Assembly: GCF_003862495.1 (NCBI RefSeq)
Contig: NZ_RRCH01000008.1
Location: 34,838 to 98,837 of the forward strand
Direction of reading: 5' to 3'
Length of the DNA stretch: 64,000 nucleotides
Source of the DNA: Halocatena pleomorpha
GTDB lineage: Archaea > Halobacteriota > Halobacteria > Halobacteriales > Haloarculaceae
Below the pieces are notes generated by a model, which worked only from the letters and a program-made list of their open reading frames with translations, did no database searches and had not been told where the DNA came from. Below are positions 56,223-64,000 of the stretch, piece by piece; within the stretch, counting starts at the first letter, position 1; each line of letters starts with the position of its first letter. Position numbers and translations under genes: made by a program.

Positions 56223-57716
56223 ATGACAGACACAAACAGGGACGGAGATTCGGACACCATATTCAACGAGGAGCCAGCTGACACCGACGGTCAAAACGCG
56301 TTATTCAATGGACTCCCTGGGGAAGAGGAAGCTTCTCGGGGACTATTCGATGATCTTCTCAGTAGCGAGCCGATTTTCGAGAACAAAGAGGTTCTTCGGC
56401 CGTCGTACACCCCTCGACGTCTTCCACACCGTGAAGAACAGATCAACAATATGGCCACGATCCTCGTGACAGCCCTCCGCGGTGACACTCCATCGAACAT
56501 TCTCATTTACGGGAAAACTGGCACTGGAAAAACCGCTTCAGCGAAGTTCGTCAGCGAAGAACTCGAAAGCACGTCCGAGAAGTACGAGGTTCCCTGTGAG
56601 GTACAGTACATCAACTGCGAGGTCACGGACACGCAGTATCGCGTTCTCGCTCAACTCGCAAATACGTTCATCGACCAGAACGAGCAGTACATCGATCAGC
56701 AACTGTCCGAGCTGAAAGACCTCAAAGAACGCGCGAACGAGTCCGCTTCTGAACTTTCGGAGACGGAGTTCGACTCGATCACCGCGATCGACGACCGGAT
56801 CGAGACGTTGACAGACGACCGCGAACAGTTCGAATCCGTTCCGATGACGGGATGGCCCACTGATCGGGTGTACTCCACGTTTTTTGAGGCAGTCGAATAC
56901 GCCGAGCGTGTGGTAGTCATCATGCTTGACGAGATCGACAAGCTCGTTGAGAAGAGCGGCGACGACACGCTGTACAATCTCTCGCGGATGAACTCCGAGC
57001 TCGAAAATTCGCGCGTTTCCATCATCGGAATTTCGAACGACCTGAAGTTCACGGACTTTCTCGATCCACGCGTCAAATCGAGTCTCGGTGAGGAGGAGAT
57101 CGTCTTTCCGCCCTACGACGCGACACAGCTCAAAGACATCCTTCAACACCGATCGGAGGTAGCGTTCAAATCCGGAGCGCTTTCGGACGACGTGATCCCG
57201 TTGTGTGCGGCGTTTGCCGCCCAAGAACACGGTGACGCCCGGCGCGCGCTCGATCTTCTTCGAACGGCGGGAGAACTCGCAGAACGCGACCGGACAGACT
57301 TCATCGAGGAAGAGCACGTCCGACAGGCCCAAGAAAAGATCGAACTCGATCGTGTGGTTGAAGTCGTCAGAACGCTCCCAACGCAGTCAAAGCTCGTTCT
57401 GTACGCCATCATTCTCCTCGAACGCCACGGTGTTCGCAATATCAACACCGGCGAAGTGTTCAACATTTATAAACGACTCTGCACCGAAATAGGTGTTGAT
57501 GTGTTGACACAACGTCGCGTGACCGACCTCATCAGCGAACTCGACATGCTCGGGATCGTAAACGCCGTCGTGGTCAGCAAAGGACGGTACGGGCGGACCA
57601 AGGAGATGAGTCTCTCCGTACCGCTTGAGGATACCGAAACGATCCTACTGAGCGACTCCCGGCTCGCTGACGTCGAAGAAGCACAACCATTCGTCCAAGC
57701 TCGATTCGACGATTGA
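56223..57716 (+). CDS. orc1: Orc1/Cdc6 replication initiator
   Basis: This 497-residue AAA+ initiator binds ORB sites and loads MCM. The sequence has an acidic N-terminal extension, then RPSYTPRRLPHREEQINNMA, Walker A YGKTGTGKTASAKF (about 93-106), Walker B VVIMLDEIDKLV (about 236-247), sensor 1 IIGISNDLKF, sensor 2 HGDARRALDLLR, and a C-terminal winged helix with IGVDVLTQRRVTDLISELDM. Its position beside ORBs and oapABC marks it as the initiator of the main chromosomal origin. It starts at ATG 56223, directly after the third ORB. Confidence 0.96.
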   Translation: MTDTNRDGDSDTIFNEEPADTDGQNALFNGLPGEEEASRGLFDDLLSSEPIFENKEVLRPSYTPRRLPHREEQINNMATILVTALRGDTPSNILIYGKTGTGKTASAKFVSEELESTSEKYEVPCEVQYINCEVTDTQYRVLAQLANTFIDQNEQYIDQQLSELKDLKERANESASELSETEFDSITAIDDRIETLTDDREQFESVPMTGWPTDRVYSTFFEAVEYAERVVVIMLDEIDKLVEKSGDDTLYNLSRMNSELENSRVSIIGISNDLKFTDFLDPRVKSSLGEEEIVFPPYDATQLKDILQHRSEVAFKSGALSDDVIPLCAAFAAQEHGDARRALDLLRTAGELAERDRTDFIEEEHVRQAQEKIELDRVVEVVRTLPTQSKLVLYAIILLERHGVRNINTGEVFNIYKRLCTEIGVDVLTQRRVTDLISELDMLGIVNAVVVSKGRYGRTKEMSLSVPLEDTETILLSDSRLADVEEAQPFVQARFDD

Positions 57717-57752
57717 CGCCCGTTCCGATCGGACGACCCCCCGAGACGTAGT

Positions 57753-58520
57753 TTACGATCGGGCGTGATCCAGTGCAATCGCCCCGCCGAGAGCTCCCGT
57801 TCCGAGGAGTCCTCCGTACATTCCGGCTGCACTAGCTACTTGCCCGCTGATCATTCCCATTAGCAGCCGGATTGAGCCGAGATACGGGATACGGAACACG
57901 GCCGTACCGATGATCCATTCGGGTTTTACTGGCTCACTGAGTCCAACGACCTGATCATACTGCCCGTTTTTCTCTTTGTTGTCGCCTTTCGTGATGAATC
58001 CGCTGTGTTCCGCCGGACAGTGAGGGAGTTCCCCACAGCTCTCCGCGTTCCCAACGTGATCCGGATTCGCCTTGTCGTACCAGTTTTCACCCTCTTCGAC
58101 CCAGAACCGTGCCCTGTGAATGATCGGGGTTTGTTGCTCAGATCCATCGGGCTTATAGATAATCACATCGCCGTATGTGCCGAACTTCTTGTGCTCGTTC
58201 TGTTGCGCTTGCTGATACGGAATGACTCCGGTGCTTTTCCCGTCGTGATTGATGGCTGCTTCTCCCGAAAAGCGGTGTTCATCCATGACAAACACGAGAT
58301 CGCCCTTCTGAATGTGTGGCTCCATGCTCGGGCTTTCGATCGCAACCATCGGCGGCCATACCCCACTTATACCGAACAGCAGTCCCCCAACGAGAAGTAC
58401 TATCAGTATAGATCCTGTGACCTCCCTGAGGAATGCGATGAGTCCGTTCTCCGTCGTCCACAACCATTTAAGCCATCCAATCGGCCCTACCGGACTGTCC
58501 TTATCGCCGGGGTTTGCCAT
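57753..58520 (-). CDS. Signal peptidase I, archaeal/ER (Sec11) type
   Basis: The 255-residue S26 peptidase has an N-terminal membrane segment (GSILIVLLVGGLLFGISGV), the catalytic Ser in VAIESPSMEPHIQKGDLVFV, and a catalytic His (instead of bacterial Lys) in TPIIHRARFWVEEG. The Asp-containing box GFITKGDNKEKNGQYDQV follows, and a C-terminal hydrophobic end. It removes signal peptides outside the membrane. Compared with eukaryotic Sec11 it has a long insertion around residues 100-140. It is convergent with orc1; a sec11-type gene next to orc1 is common in haloarchaea. Confidence 0.92.
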   Translation of the reverse strand: MANPGDKDSPVGPIGWLKWLWTTENGLIAFLREVTGSILIVLLVGGLLFGISGVWPPMVAIESPSMEPHIQKGDLVFVMDEHRFSGEAAINHDGKSTGVIPYQQAQQNEHKKFGTYGDVIIYKPDGSEQQTPIIHRARFWVEEGENWYDKANPDHVGNAESCGELPHCPAEHSGFITKGDNKEKNGQYDQVVGLSEPVKPEWIIGTAVFRIPYLGSIRLLMGMISGQVASAAGMYGGLLGTGALGGAIALDHARS

Positions 58521-58953
58521 TAGGACTCATTGCTGCTCATCTCGTTTGAACCTTCTGGGTTCTGATTCGATTTCTGCGACGTGAGAGCGTACTCCGGCGT
58601 GAGTTTCGCACGATTGTCGGCTCCCGTTCACTCCCGTTCATTTTTCCACACGCGCGTTTCGTCAACAACGATTTCGTCCACCACGAGAGCGTATCCCGTC
58701 AGTCTCGATACCGATTCACACCCCCCGTTTCGACTGGAGGCTATCGTATCGTGTGGACGAGAAATCCGGGGGAAAGCCCTCTATGCATTCGAACAATCCA
58801 CACGAAACCAAGGGGTGGAAAGGAAACCTTCCGCTTCACTCCGGCTGTGCCCGTGGTCTCTCGGCTCCGAACATACAGCCCGAGCGCTCGTACATGGTGA
58901 CCGTATGCGACTATGCGCGCGTCAATACACGTCGATACCGGCAGTGCGACCGC
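58521..58953. other. Gap holding a further ORB-like site, no gene
   Basis: These 433 bp separate the signal peptidase from the GNAT-like gene. I find no convincing gene. In some haloarchaea a DNA polymerase D subunit gene follows here, but no such gene is visible. An ORB-like sequence lies at 58718-58739. A short minus-strand frame that ends directly before the signal peptidase start is interrupted by a stop and is not called. Confidence 0.5.
58718..58739 (-). other. ORB-like element 4
   Basis: On the minus strand CCTCCAGTCGAAACGGGGGG matches the ORB core with few changes. It lies 1 kb beyond orc1, outside the main origin, so it may be an accessory Orc1 site. Confidence 0.6.
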
Positions 58954-59337
58954 TCAGGATTCCAGTCGGTATTTGAGCGTTCGTGTTCCTTCGAACGTTG
59001 GACCGTTCCCCTCCCGTTCGAACGCAGCGTTTTCGACGGCTTCTTTGATTTGTTTGTCGGATTCGGGAACCAGTAGTTCGACGTTCATGCCTTCTTTGTG
59101 TGCGAACCGAATCGGTTCATCGAGTAGTTGCTCGCAAATCTCTTCTGTCCCTTCTAACTGCGTGATATGAACGGTGTTCCGACGGGCATCGAAACTGATG
59201 AATCCCCGAACAGTGTCGTGATCAGCGGCGACACGCACTGTTCGGTCGTGAACGAGATTGCGCATCACGTCTCGTGGCGCCCCTGTTTGGGCGGCGAGTT
59301 CCTCTGCGTCCGCCTCGGTGGCGTCCCGAATGTGCAT
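58954..59337 (-). CDS. GNAT-like N-acetyltransferase domain protein
   Basis: This short (127-residue) protein begins MHIRDATEADAEELAAQTGA, the usual GNAT N-terminus, and continues with strand TVRVAADHDTVRGFISFDAR and TVHITQLEGTEEICEQLLDE. The pyrophosphate-binding Q/RxxGxG/A loop is not evident, so it may be a degenerate or non-catalytic member. It is monocistronic, minus strand. Substrate unknown. Confidence 0.75.
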   Translation of the reverse strand: MHIRDATEADAEELAAQTGAPRDVMRNLVHDRTVRVAADHDTVRGFISFDARRNTVHITQLEGTEEICEQLLDEPIRFAHKEGMNVELLVPESDKQIKEAVENAAFEREGNGPTFEGTRTLKYRLES

Positions 59338-59482
59338 ATCCAGTGTAGGGTTCCCTACGAGTATAAAGCCTCATCGGTAGTGACACCGGAACGGCAAGGC
59401 TTCGCGTTATACTGCCGTTTATGGCTGCGCGCAAGAGACACACGACAATGAGTTACATGGATCCTCTCAGAGGGGGGAAACG

Positions 59483-60667
59483 ATGCGTGTAGTATCGAAG
59501 TTCGGGGGTACCAGCCTCGGCAACGGCGACCGTGTTAACCGGGCTGCTGACTCCATTGCAGCCGTGGTCGAGGATGGTCACGAGATCGCCGTGGTGGCGA
59601 GCGCGATGGGTTCGACAACCGATTACCTCCTCGATTCTATCACGTTCGACGCGGACGAGTCCGACCGTGCTGAGATCGTCAGCATGGGCGAGCGCACTAG
59701 CGTTCGGATGCTCAAAGCGGCTCTTGCAGCGCGCGGCATCGACGCGTTCTTTTTAGAACCCGGTGGCGATGACTGGCCGATCATCACGAACGCCCGCGGT
59801 GAAGTCGATGTAGACGAAACCGAACAGCGCGCGAAGGCGCTCGCGGATCGACTCGATGGAACGGTCCCGATCATCACGGGCTTTCTGGCTCAAGACCACG
59901 CTGGCAACGTGACCACGCTCGGTCGTGGCGGGAGCGACAGCACTGCCGTCATGCTCGGCAACCACATGAACGCCGACGAAGTCGTCATCGTCACCGATGT
60001 CGAAGGCGTCATGACCGGCGATCCGCACGTTGTCGAGGGCGCGCGAAACGTCGGTCAGATAACCGTCGACGAACTTCGAAATCTCTCGTTTCGGGGGGCG
60101 GAAGTCATTGCCCCGAGCGCACTCGGATACAAAACCGAGAATTTCGGTGTCCGTGTCGTCCATTACCAACACGGTGATCTCCTCTCGGGTGGCACAACAA
60201 TTGAGGGCCAGTTCGAGAACCTCATCGATCTCCGGGACGAGCCGTTGGCGTGCATCACGCTCGCCGGCCGCTCTGTCAGAAACCAGGCGGGTGTTCTCTC
60301 CCAGCTTTCGAGTTCGCTCGCTGAGCAGGAGATCAACATCGACGCGGTTGCAAGCGGAATGGATTCGGTTACTTTCTACGTGGATCAGACGCTCACTGAA
60401 CGCGTTGAGACCCTCTTACACGATGTCGTTATCGATGACGAACGGCTGTCGAGCATCACCGTCGAGGACGAGATCGCTGTGGTCCGCGTTACCGGTGGCG
60501 AACTCCCCAACCAGCCCGGCGTGATCAGCGACATCGTCAACCCACTCGCTGATGCCCACATCAACATCCACGACATCATCACAAGCGCGACCAGCGTTGC
60601 GATCTTCGTCGACTGGGATGACAGGGAGGAGACGCTCGAAATCGCTCAAGCGGAATTCTCACAGTGA
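59483..60667 (+). CDS. lysC: Aspartate kinase
   Basis: This enzyme makes aspartyl phosphate, the first step to threonine, methionine and lysine. The N-terminal MRVVSKFGGTSLGNGDRV is the kinase signature. LGRGGSDSTAVMLGNHMNAD and VTDVEGVMTGDPHVV form the nucleotide site. Two ACT domains (about 265-394; for example AGVLSQLSSSLAEQEINIDA and QPGVISDIVNPLADAHINIH) give feedback control by an amino acid. Length is 394 residues. The start at ATG 59483 is fixed by the signature; a purine-rich gaggggggaaacg precedes it. Confidence 0.95.
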   Translation: MRVVSKFGGTSLGNGDRVNRAADSIAAVVEDGHEIAVVASAMGSTTDYLLDSITFDADESDRAEIVSMGERTSVRMLKAALAARGIDAFFLEPGGDDWPIITNARGEVDVDETEQRAKALADRLDGTVPIITGFLAQDHAGNVTTLGRGGSDSTAVMLGNHMNADEVVIVTDVEGVMTGDPHVVEGARNVGQITVDELRNLSFRGAEVIAPSALGYKTENFGVRVVHYQHGDLLSGGTTIEGQFENLIDLRDEPLACITLAGRSVRNQAGVLSQLSSSLAEQEINIDAVASGMDSVTFYVDQTLTERVETLLHDVVIDDERLSSITVEDEIAVVRVTGGELPNQPGVISDIVNPLADAHINIHDIITSATSVAIFVDWDDREETLEIAQAEFSQ

Positions 60668-60719
60668 TTGCCAACAGCTGAAGGAATAATTCATTATATT
60701 CCAACAGCAACCGGTATGC

Positions 60720-62558
60720 ATGGCGCAAGAACACACGCGACGCGACACACTCAAACTGCTGTCTGCCCTCGGGGCGGCCGGTATCATCGGGAGCGGGTCT
60801 GTCGGGGCGGTTCCCTCACACAGTCACAAAGAAGACGACGCCACACTGAACCGGTTTGCGACGACGGTCGCCGGGGCCGAAATCACGGGTGTGTTCGTCA
60901 CCCAGGACGGACAGCTCTTTTTCAACGTCCAGCATCCGTCGGATACCGCCCGAGAGCGGTACCAGCCGGGAGCGATCGGTGCCGTCGCCGGCGTGGACAT
61001 GCGCCGTTTGCCCGCCGATTTCGAAAGCGTTCAACCGCCGGAAAGCCCCGCCGAATACGTCACGACCGCAGCTGGTGAATATCAAATACTTGCAACGAGT
61101 GACGACGAAACCGAAAGCGGACAGCGGCTTGGAATGCCATATTCCCCGGACGGCGAGCCGCTAACTGACGGAAACGATCCGGATTTCAACGGGTTCATAC
61201 TGGCTGATGAGACAGCTAACGAGGGCTATCTCTTCACGAACTGGGAGGACGTTCCGGGCATGGTGAGTCGGCTTCACGTCCAACAGTCTCGTTCGAGTGG
61301 CCAGTGGTCGGTTGTGGAACGGACGAACGTCGATTTCCGCGGCGTAGAAGGCACGTGGAACAACTGTTTCGGGACAGTGACTCCGTGGAACACCCCCTTG
61401 ACGTCCGAGGAGTACGAACCCGACGCACGGGCGTGGTTCCACGAGGACGAGCAAACCTACAACAACCAAGAGGCGAAGATCGAGTCGTATCTCGGACGGT
61501 TCGGTAACGCCTACCGCTACGGATACGTCGTTGAGATCGAAGAACCCCAGTCAGACGATCCGAAGCCGACCAAACATTACACGATGGGACGGTTCTCTCA
61601 CGAGAACGCCGTCGTGATGCCTGATGATCGAACGGTGTACATGAGCGACGACGGAACCGGTACGGTCTTTTTCAAGTTTGTCGCGGACACGCCGGGAGAT
61701 CTGTCCGCGGGAACGCTGTACGCCGCAGCGGCCAAACAGCAAGGCCGAAGCACGGATCCGCGGGACGTGTCGTTCAAACTGGAGTGGATCGAGCTAGCCC
61801 ATGCTACCGACAAAGCGGTTGAATCGTGGATCGCTGACTACGACGATCAGGAACCGTCCACCGATCCGACCTACATCACCGACGACGAGATCACGGCGTG
61901 GGCGAACGGCAACGCGGCCGACGATCGCGTGGCGTTTCTCGAATCCCGAAAAGCCGCTGCTGCGAAGGGCGCAACCAATGAGTTCCGCAAGATGGAGGGC
62001 GTTAACGTTCGTCCGAACGCGACACCCGGCGACCATCTGTATCTTGCGATGTCTGAGCTCAACGAAACAATGCGTTCGAACGATGACACCGACGAATTCG
62101 ACGATCCTCAAGACGATATTCACCTCGACCGGGAGGATGCCGGAGCAGTGTACCGTCTTCGGCTCGACGGAAACTACGACGTTCACCGGATGGAGCCGGC
62201 CGTCGTCGGCGGTGATCATGCCACTATCTGCGGTGGCTGTCCATACGACGCCCGCCCTAACTCAAACGCTACCGTCTGTCAGGACTGTGCGTTTAACCCG
62301 TCTTCCGACGACGAAACATCCGCCTCGACCGCCTCAGATTCGAAGGGCGTTAACAGGGTGACTGACGGAGCAACCTCGCTTCTCGGGAGCGGTCTGGCGT
62401 CGCTGACTGAACGATCCACCTCGGTCGATCCGGAACACACCATCGCAAACCCAGACAACATCGTGGTCTTACCAGACGGTCGCGTGATCATCGGGGAAGA
62501 CAGCGCTATCCACAAACCGAACATGCTGTGGGTGTACGACCCCGGCCGTTCCGCGTGA
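60720..62558 (+). CDS. PhoX-type (DUF839) Tat-exported phosphatase
   Basis: The 612-residue secreted protein starts with a Tat signal (TRRDTLKLLSALGAAGIIG). The body has DUF839/PhoX features: FNGFILADETANEGYLFTNW, GTWNNCFGTVTPWNTPLTSE, GRFGNAYRYGYVVEIEEPQS, GRFSHENAVVMPDDRTVYMS and late VVLPDGRVIIGEDS. Such enzymes are calcium/iron alkaline phosphatases or related esterases. A cysteine-rich patch (CGGCPYD...CQDC, about residues 500-520) is an addition. The pst genes that follow point to phosphate acquisition. Phosphate regulation is expected, but I see no defined box. Confidence 0.88.
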   Translation: MAQEHTRRDTLKLLSALGAAGIIGSGSVGAVPSHSHKEDDATLNRFATTVAGAEITGVFVTQDGQLFFNVQHPSDTARERYQPGAIGAVAGVDMRRLPADFESVQPPESPAEYVTTAAGEYQILATSDDETESGQRLGMPYSPDGEPLTDGNDPDFNGFILADETANEGYLFTNWEDVPGMVSRLHVQQSRSSGQWSVVERTNVDFRGVEGTWNNCFGTVTPWNTPLTSEEYEPDARAWFHEDEQTYNNQEAKIESYLGRFGNAYRYGYVVEIEEPQSDDPKPTKHYTMGRFSHENAVVMPDDRTVYMSDDGTGTVFFKFVADTPGDLSAGTLYAAAAKQQGRSTDPRDVSFKLEWIELAHATDKAVESWIADYDDQEPSTDPTYITDDEITAWANGNAADDRVAFLESRKAAAAKGATNEFRKMEGVNVRPNATPGDHLYLAMSELNETMRSNDDTDEFDDPQDDIHLDREDAGAVYRLRLDGNYDVHRMEPAVVGGDHATICGGCPYDARPNSNATVCQDCAFNPSSDDETSASTASDSKGVNRVTDGATSLLGSGLASLTERSTSVDPEHTIANPDNIVVLPDGRVIIGEDSAIHKPNMLWVYDPGRSA

Positions 62559-62729
62559 ACTACTGACGCTTTCCGTCTTTTTTCGCTGCCGCAACCAGTG
62601 CTTGACACGTCGGTATCTCAGTATGACAATTGTTATCGATATATCGTTGTGGCACGGTATATATAGAAACGTAGGAACTACATACAAAATCCGCAAGTCT
62701 CATAATCCGTTCCGGAGCAAATACATGTA

Positions 62730-63737
62730 ATGGCAGCGGAACGGCCTGTGACACGGCGACGATTCGTCGCGGGGGTTGGCGTGGCTGGTATTGGTGCCAT
62801 GGCAGGGTGTACGACGAATCCGAACCTCGGGAACACAAACGGTGGTGTTGCTGATGGTTCGTCAGAAACGCTTTCGGGTGCTATCAACATCGCCGGCAGT
62901 TCAACGGTGTTTCCGCTTGCAAAGGCGATCGCGGTAGCGTTTCAAAATAATCATTCGAATGTAGAGGTATCATTGAGCAGCACAGGTACTGGCGGCGGCT
63001 TCGAGAACTTCTTCTGTCAGGGAAAAACCGATTTCAACAACGCGAGCCGTTCGATCGGAGACGGTGAACGCAAGCGGTGTCAGGACAACGGTGTCGAACC
63101 GTTGGAACTTCGTGTCGCCACGGACGCGGTCACTGTCGTTGTGAACAACGACGCCGATTGGGTCGACTGTATGACTGTCGAGGAGCTGCGACAGATCTGG
63201 GAGCCAAACGGCGCAAAGCAGTGGAGCGACGTTCGTTCGGAGTGGCCGGACGAACCGATCAACCTGTACGGTGCAGCAGACACCTCCGGAACGTTTGACT
63301 ACTTCACCGAGTCTATCGTCGGTGAGGAGGGCAAACACCGAGACGACTACCAAGCAACCGAGAAAGACAACACCATCATACAAGGCGTTTCGGGCGATCG
63401 GTACGCGATGGGGTATCTGGGATTTGCGTACTATCAATCGAATCAGGACGCGGTAAAAGCGGTCGCTATCGACGACGGAAATGGGTGTGTTGTCCCTTCG
63501 ATCGACACGGCCAAAAGAGGGGACTACCAGCCACTGTCTCGACCGCTGTTCACGTACGTTTCGAAGGCCGCACTCAAGAAGCCACAGGTCGCTTCCTTCG
63601 CCCGGTTTTTCGTTGAACAGAGCACGAACGAGCAGATCGTCACCGAGCAAGTTGGTTACGTTCCGAACACCGACAAAGAGATGAACCAACAGCTCACGAA
63701 GCTTGATAAAGCGATCGAGAGCGTCCAACAACAATGA
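62730..63737 (+). CDS. pstS: Phosphate ABC transporter substrate-binding protein PstS
   Basis: This 335-residue lipoprotein binds phosphate outside the cell and feeds the Pst transporter. A Tat signal (RRRFVAGVGVAGIGAMAGC) ends in a lipobox with Cys for lipid attachment. Binding-site segments are IAGSSTVFPLAKAIA, SSTGTGGGFENF, DFNNASRSIGDGE and GAADTSGTFDYFTE. It lies 171 bp after the phosphatase gene, with an AT-rich promoter-like stretch (gtatatatag, about 62657), and 31 bp before pstC. Confidence 0.95.
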   Translation: MAAERPVTRRRFVAGVGVAGIGAMAGCTTNPNLGNTNGGVADGSSETLSGAINIAGSSTVFPLAKAIAVAFQNNHSNVEVSLSSTGTGGGFENFFCQGKTDFNNASRSIGDGERKRCQDNGVEPLELRVATDAVTVVVNNDADWVDCMTVEELRQIWEPNGAKQWSDVRSEWPDEPINLYGAADTSGTFDYFTESIVGEEGKHRDDYQATEKDNTIIQGVSGDRYAMGYLGFAYYQSNQDAVKAVAIDDGNGCVVPSIDTAKRGDYQPLSRPLFTYVSKAALKKPQVASFARFFVEQSTNEQIVTEQVGYVPNTDKEMNQQLTKLDKAIESVQQQ

Positions 63738-63768
63738 TGGAGCTGTGTCCATCCACAGGTGAGGATCG

Positions 63769-64000
63769 ATGAGCGACGAACTGGGAGTAACACGGCAGAC
63801 TAACACCGCTCCGCGCGAGCGTATCGCGCGATGGTTCTTTTTCGCCTGCGCTTCGGTCTCTGTCGTCGTCACTCTCGGGATCATCGGGGTGTTGTTGCTC
63901 GGTGCAGTGGAGTTCTTCCGGGCAACAGCGGTACCTCTCGGCAGCGCGCCCGAACAGACCGTACAGTTTACGGAGTATCTGCTCGGTACGACGTGGTCGC
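63769..64000 (+). CDS. pstC: Phosphate ABC transporter permease PstC, 5' part
   Basis: The frame starts MSDELGVTRQTNTAPRERIA and continues with a first membrane helix (FFFACASVSVVVTLGIIGVL), then a periplasmic-type loop (AEQTVQFTEYLLGTTW region), as in PstC. The window ends after 77 codons. Position directly after pstS in the same direction supports the assignment. Confidence 0.85.
   Translation, partial: MSDELGVTRQTNTAPRERIARWFFFACASVSVVVTLGIIGVLLLGAVEFFRATAVPLGSAPEQTVQFTEYLLGTTWS

Noticed and set aside
58581..59076. Plus-strand frames between the signal peptidase and GNAT-like genes
   Set aside because: Composition is Ser/Arg/Cys-rich and not haloarchaeal; no domain seen.

Overview
The window is chromosomal DNA from a haloarchaeon. 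The proteins are strongly acidic, promoters are TATA-type with many starts close behind the TATA box, Tat signals are present, and the rRNA operon has the archaeal order 16S - tRNA-Ala - 23S - 5S - tRNA-Cys. The 5S rRNA gene carries an insertion of about 108 nt, a trait known from Halococcus morrhuae, so Halococcus or a close relative is the best genus guess.

Layout. 1-3.8 kb: the 5' part of glycerol kinase (minus strand), then a secreted protein with 26-residue tandem repeats followed at once by a small AT-rich membrane protein, which looks like a toxin/immunity-type pair. 3.8-9.7 kb: a membrane protein, then a minus-strand cobamide salvage operon (HAD hydrolase, cbiB, cobS, cobY, cobD, cbiZ). 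9.8-21.2 kb: housekeeping and small haloarchaeal genes, including an Mrr-like nuclease relic, tRNA-Lys, siroheme nitrite/sulfite reductase, GNAT and UspA proteins, an array of six palindromes, the CCA-adding enzyme, tRNA-Asn, an iron alcohol dehydrogenase and a DAACS symporter.

21.4-40.3 kb is a defence-like island ending at tRNA-Cys. Its margins hold decayed genes: a helicase motif scrap, an HTH-HNH nuclease pseudogene and a frameshifted AAA ATPase fragment. Inside are an SbcD/YhaO-like phosphoesterase with an SbcC/YhaN-like ATPase, and an AAA ATPase divergent from a five-gene operon. That operon encodes a long Argonaute with all four DEDD residues, a P-loop protein, an AddB-like helicase with a degenerate Walker A, a Cas4/RecB-type Fe-S nuclease, and an AddA-like helicase-nuclease. 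This Argonaute plus AddAB operon is the main discovery candidate. It suggests that broken or invading DNA is processed by the helicase-nuclease and coupled to guide loading or target destruction by Argonaute.

40.4-46.3 kb: the rRNA operon (minus strand) with clear processing stems and three tandem promoters. 46.3-52.4 kb: chromatin protein MC1, an AbrB-like protein with pyrD, a VapC toxin with a frame-disrupted antitoxin gene, and pheS-pheT. 52.6-58.8 kb: the replication origin region, with oapC-oapB-oapA, an AT-rich origin carrying inverted ORB elements, orc1/cdc6 and a signal peptidase. oapA is interrupted by a mini-intein exactly in the GTPase P-loop. 58.9-64 kb: a GNAT-like protein, aspartate kinase, and phosphate genes (PhoX-type phosphatase, pstS, start of pstC).
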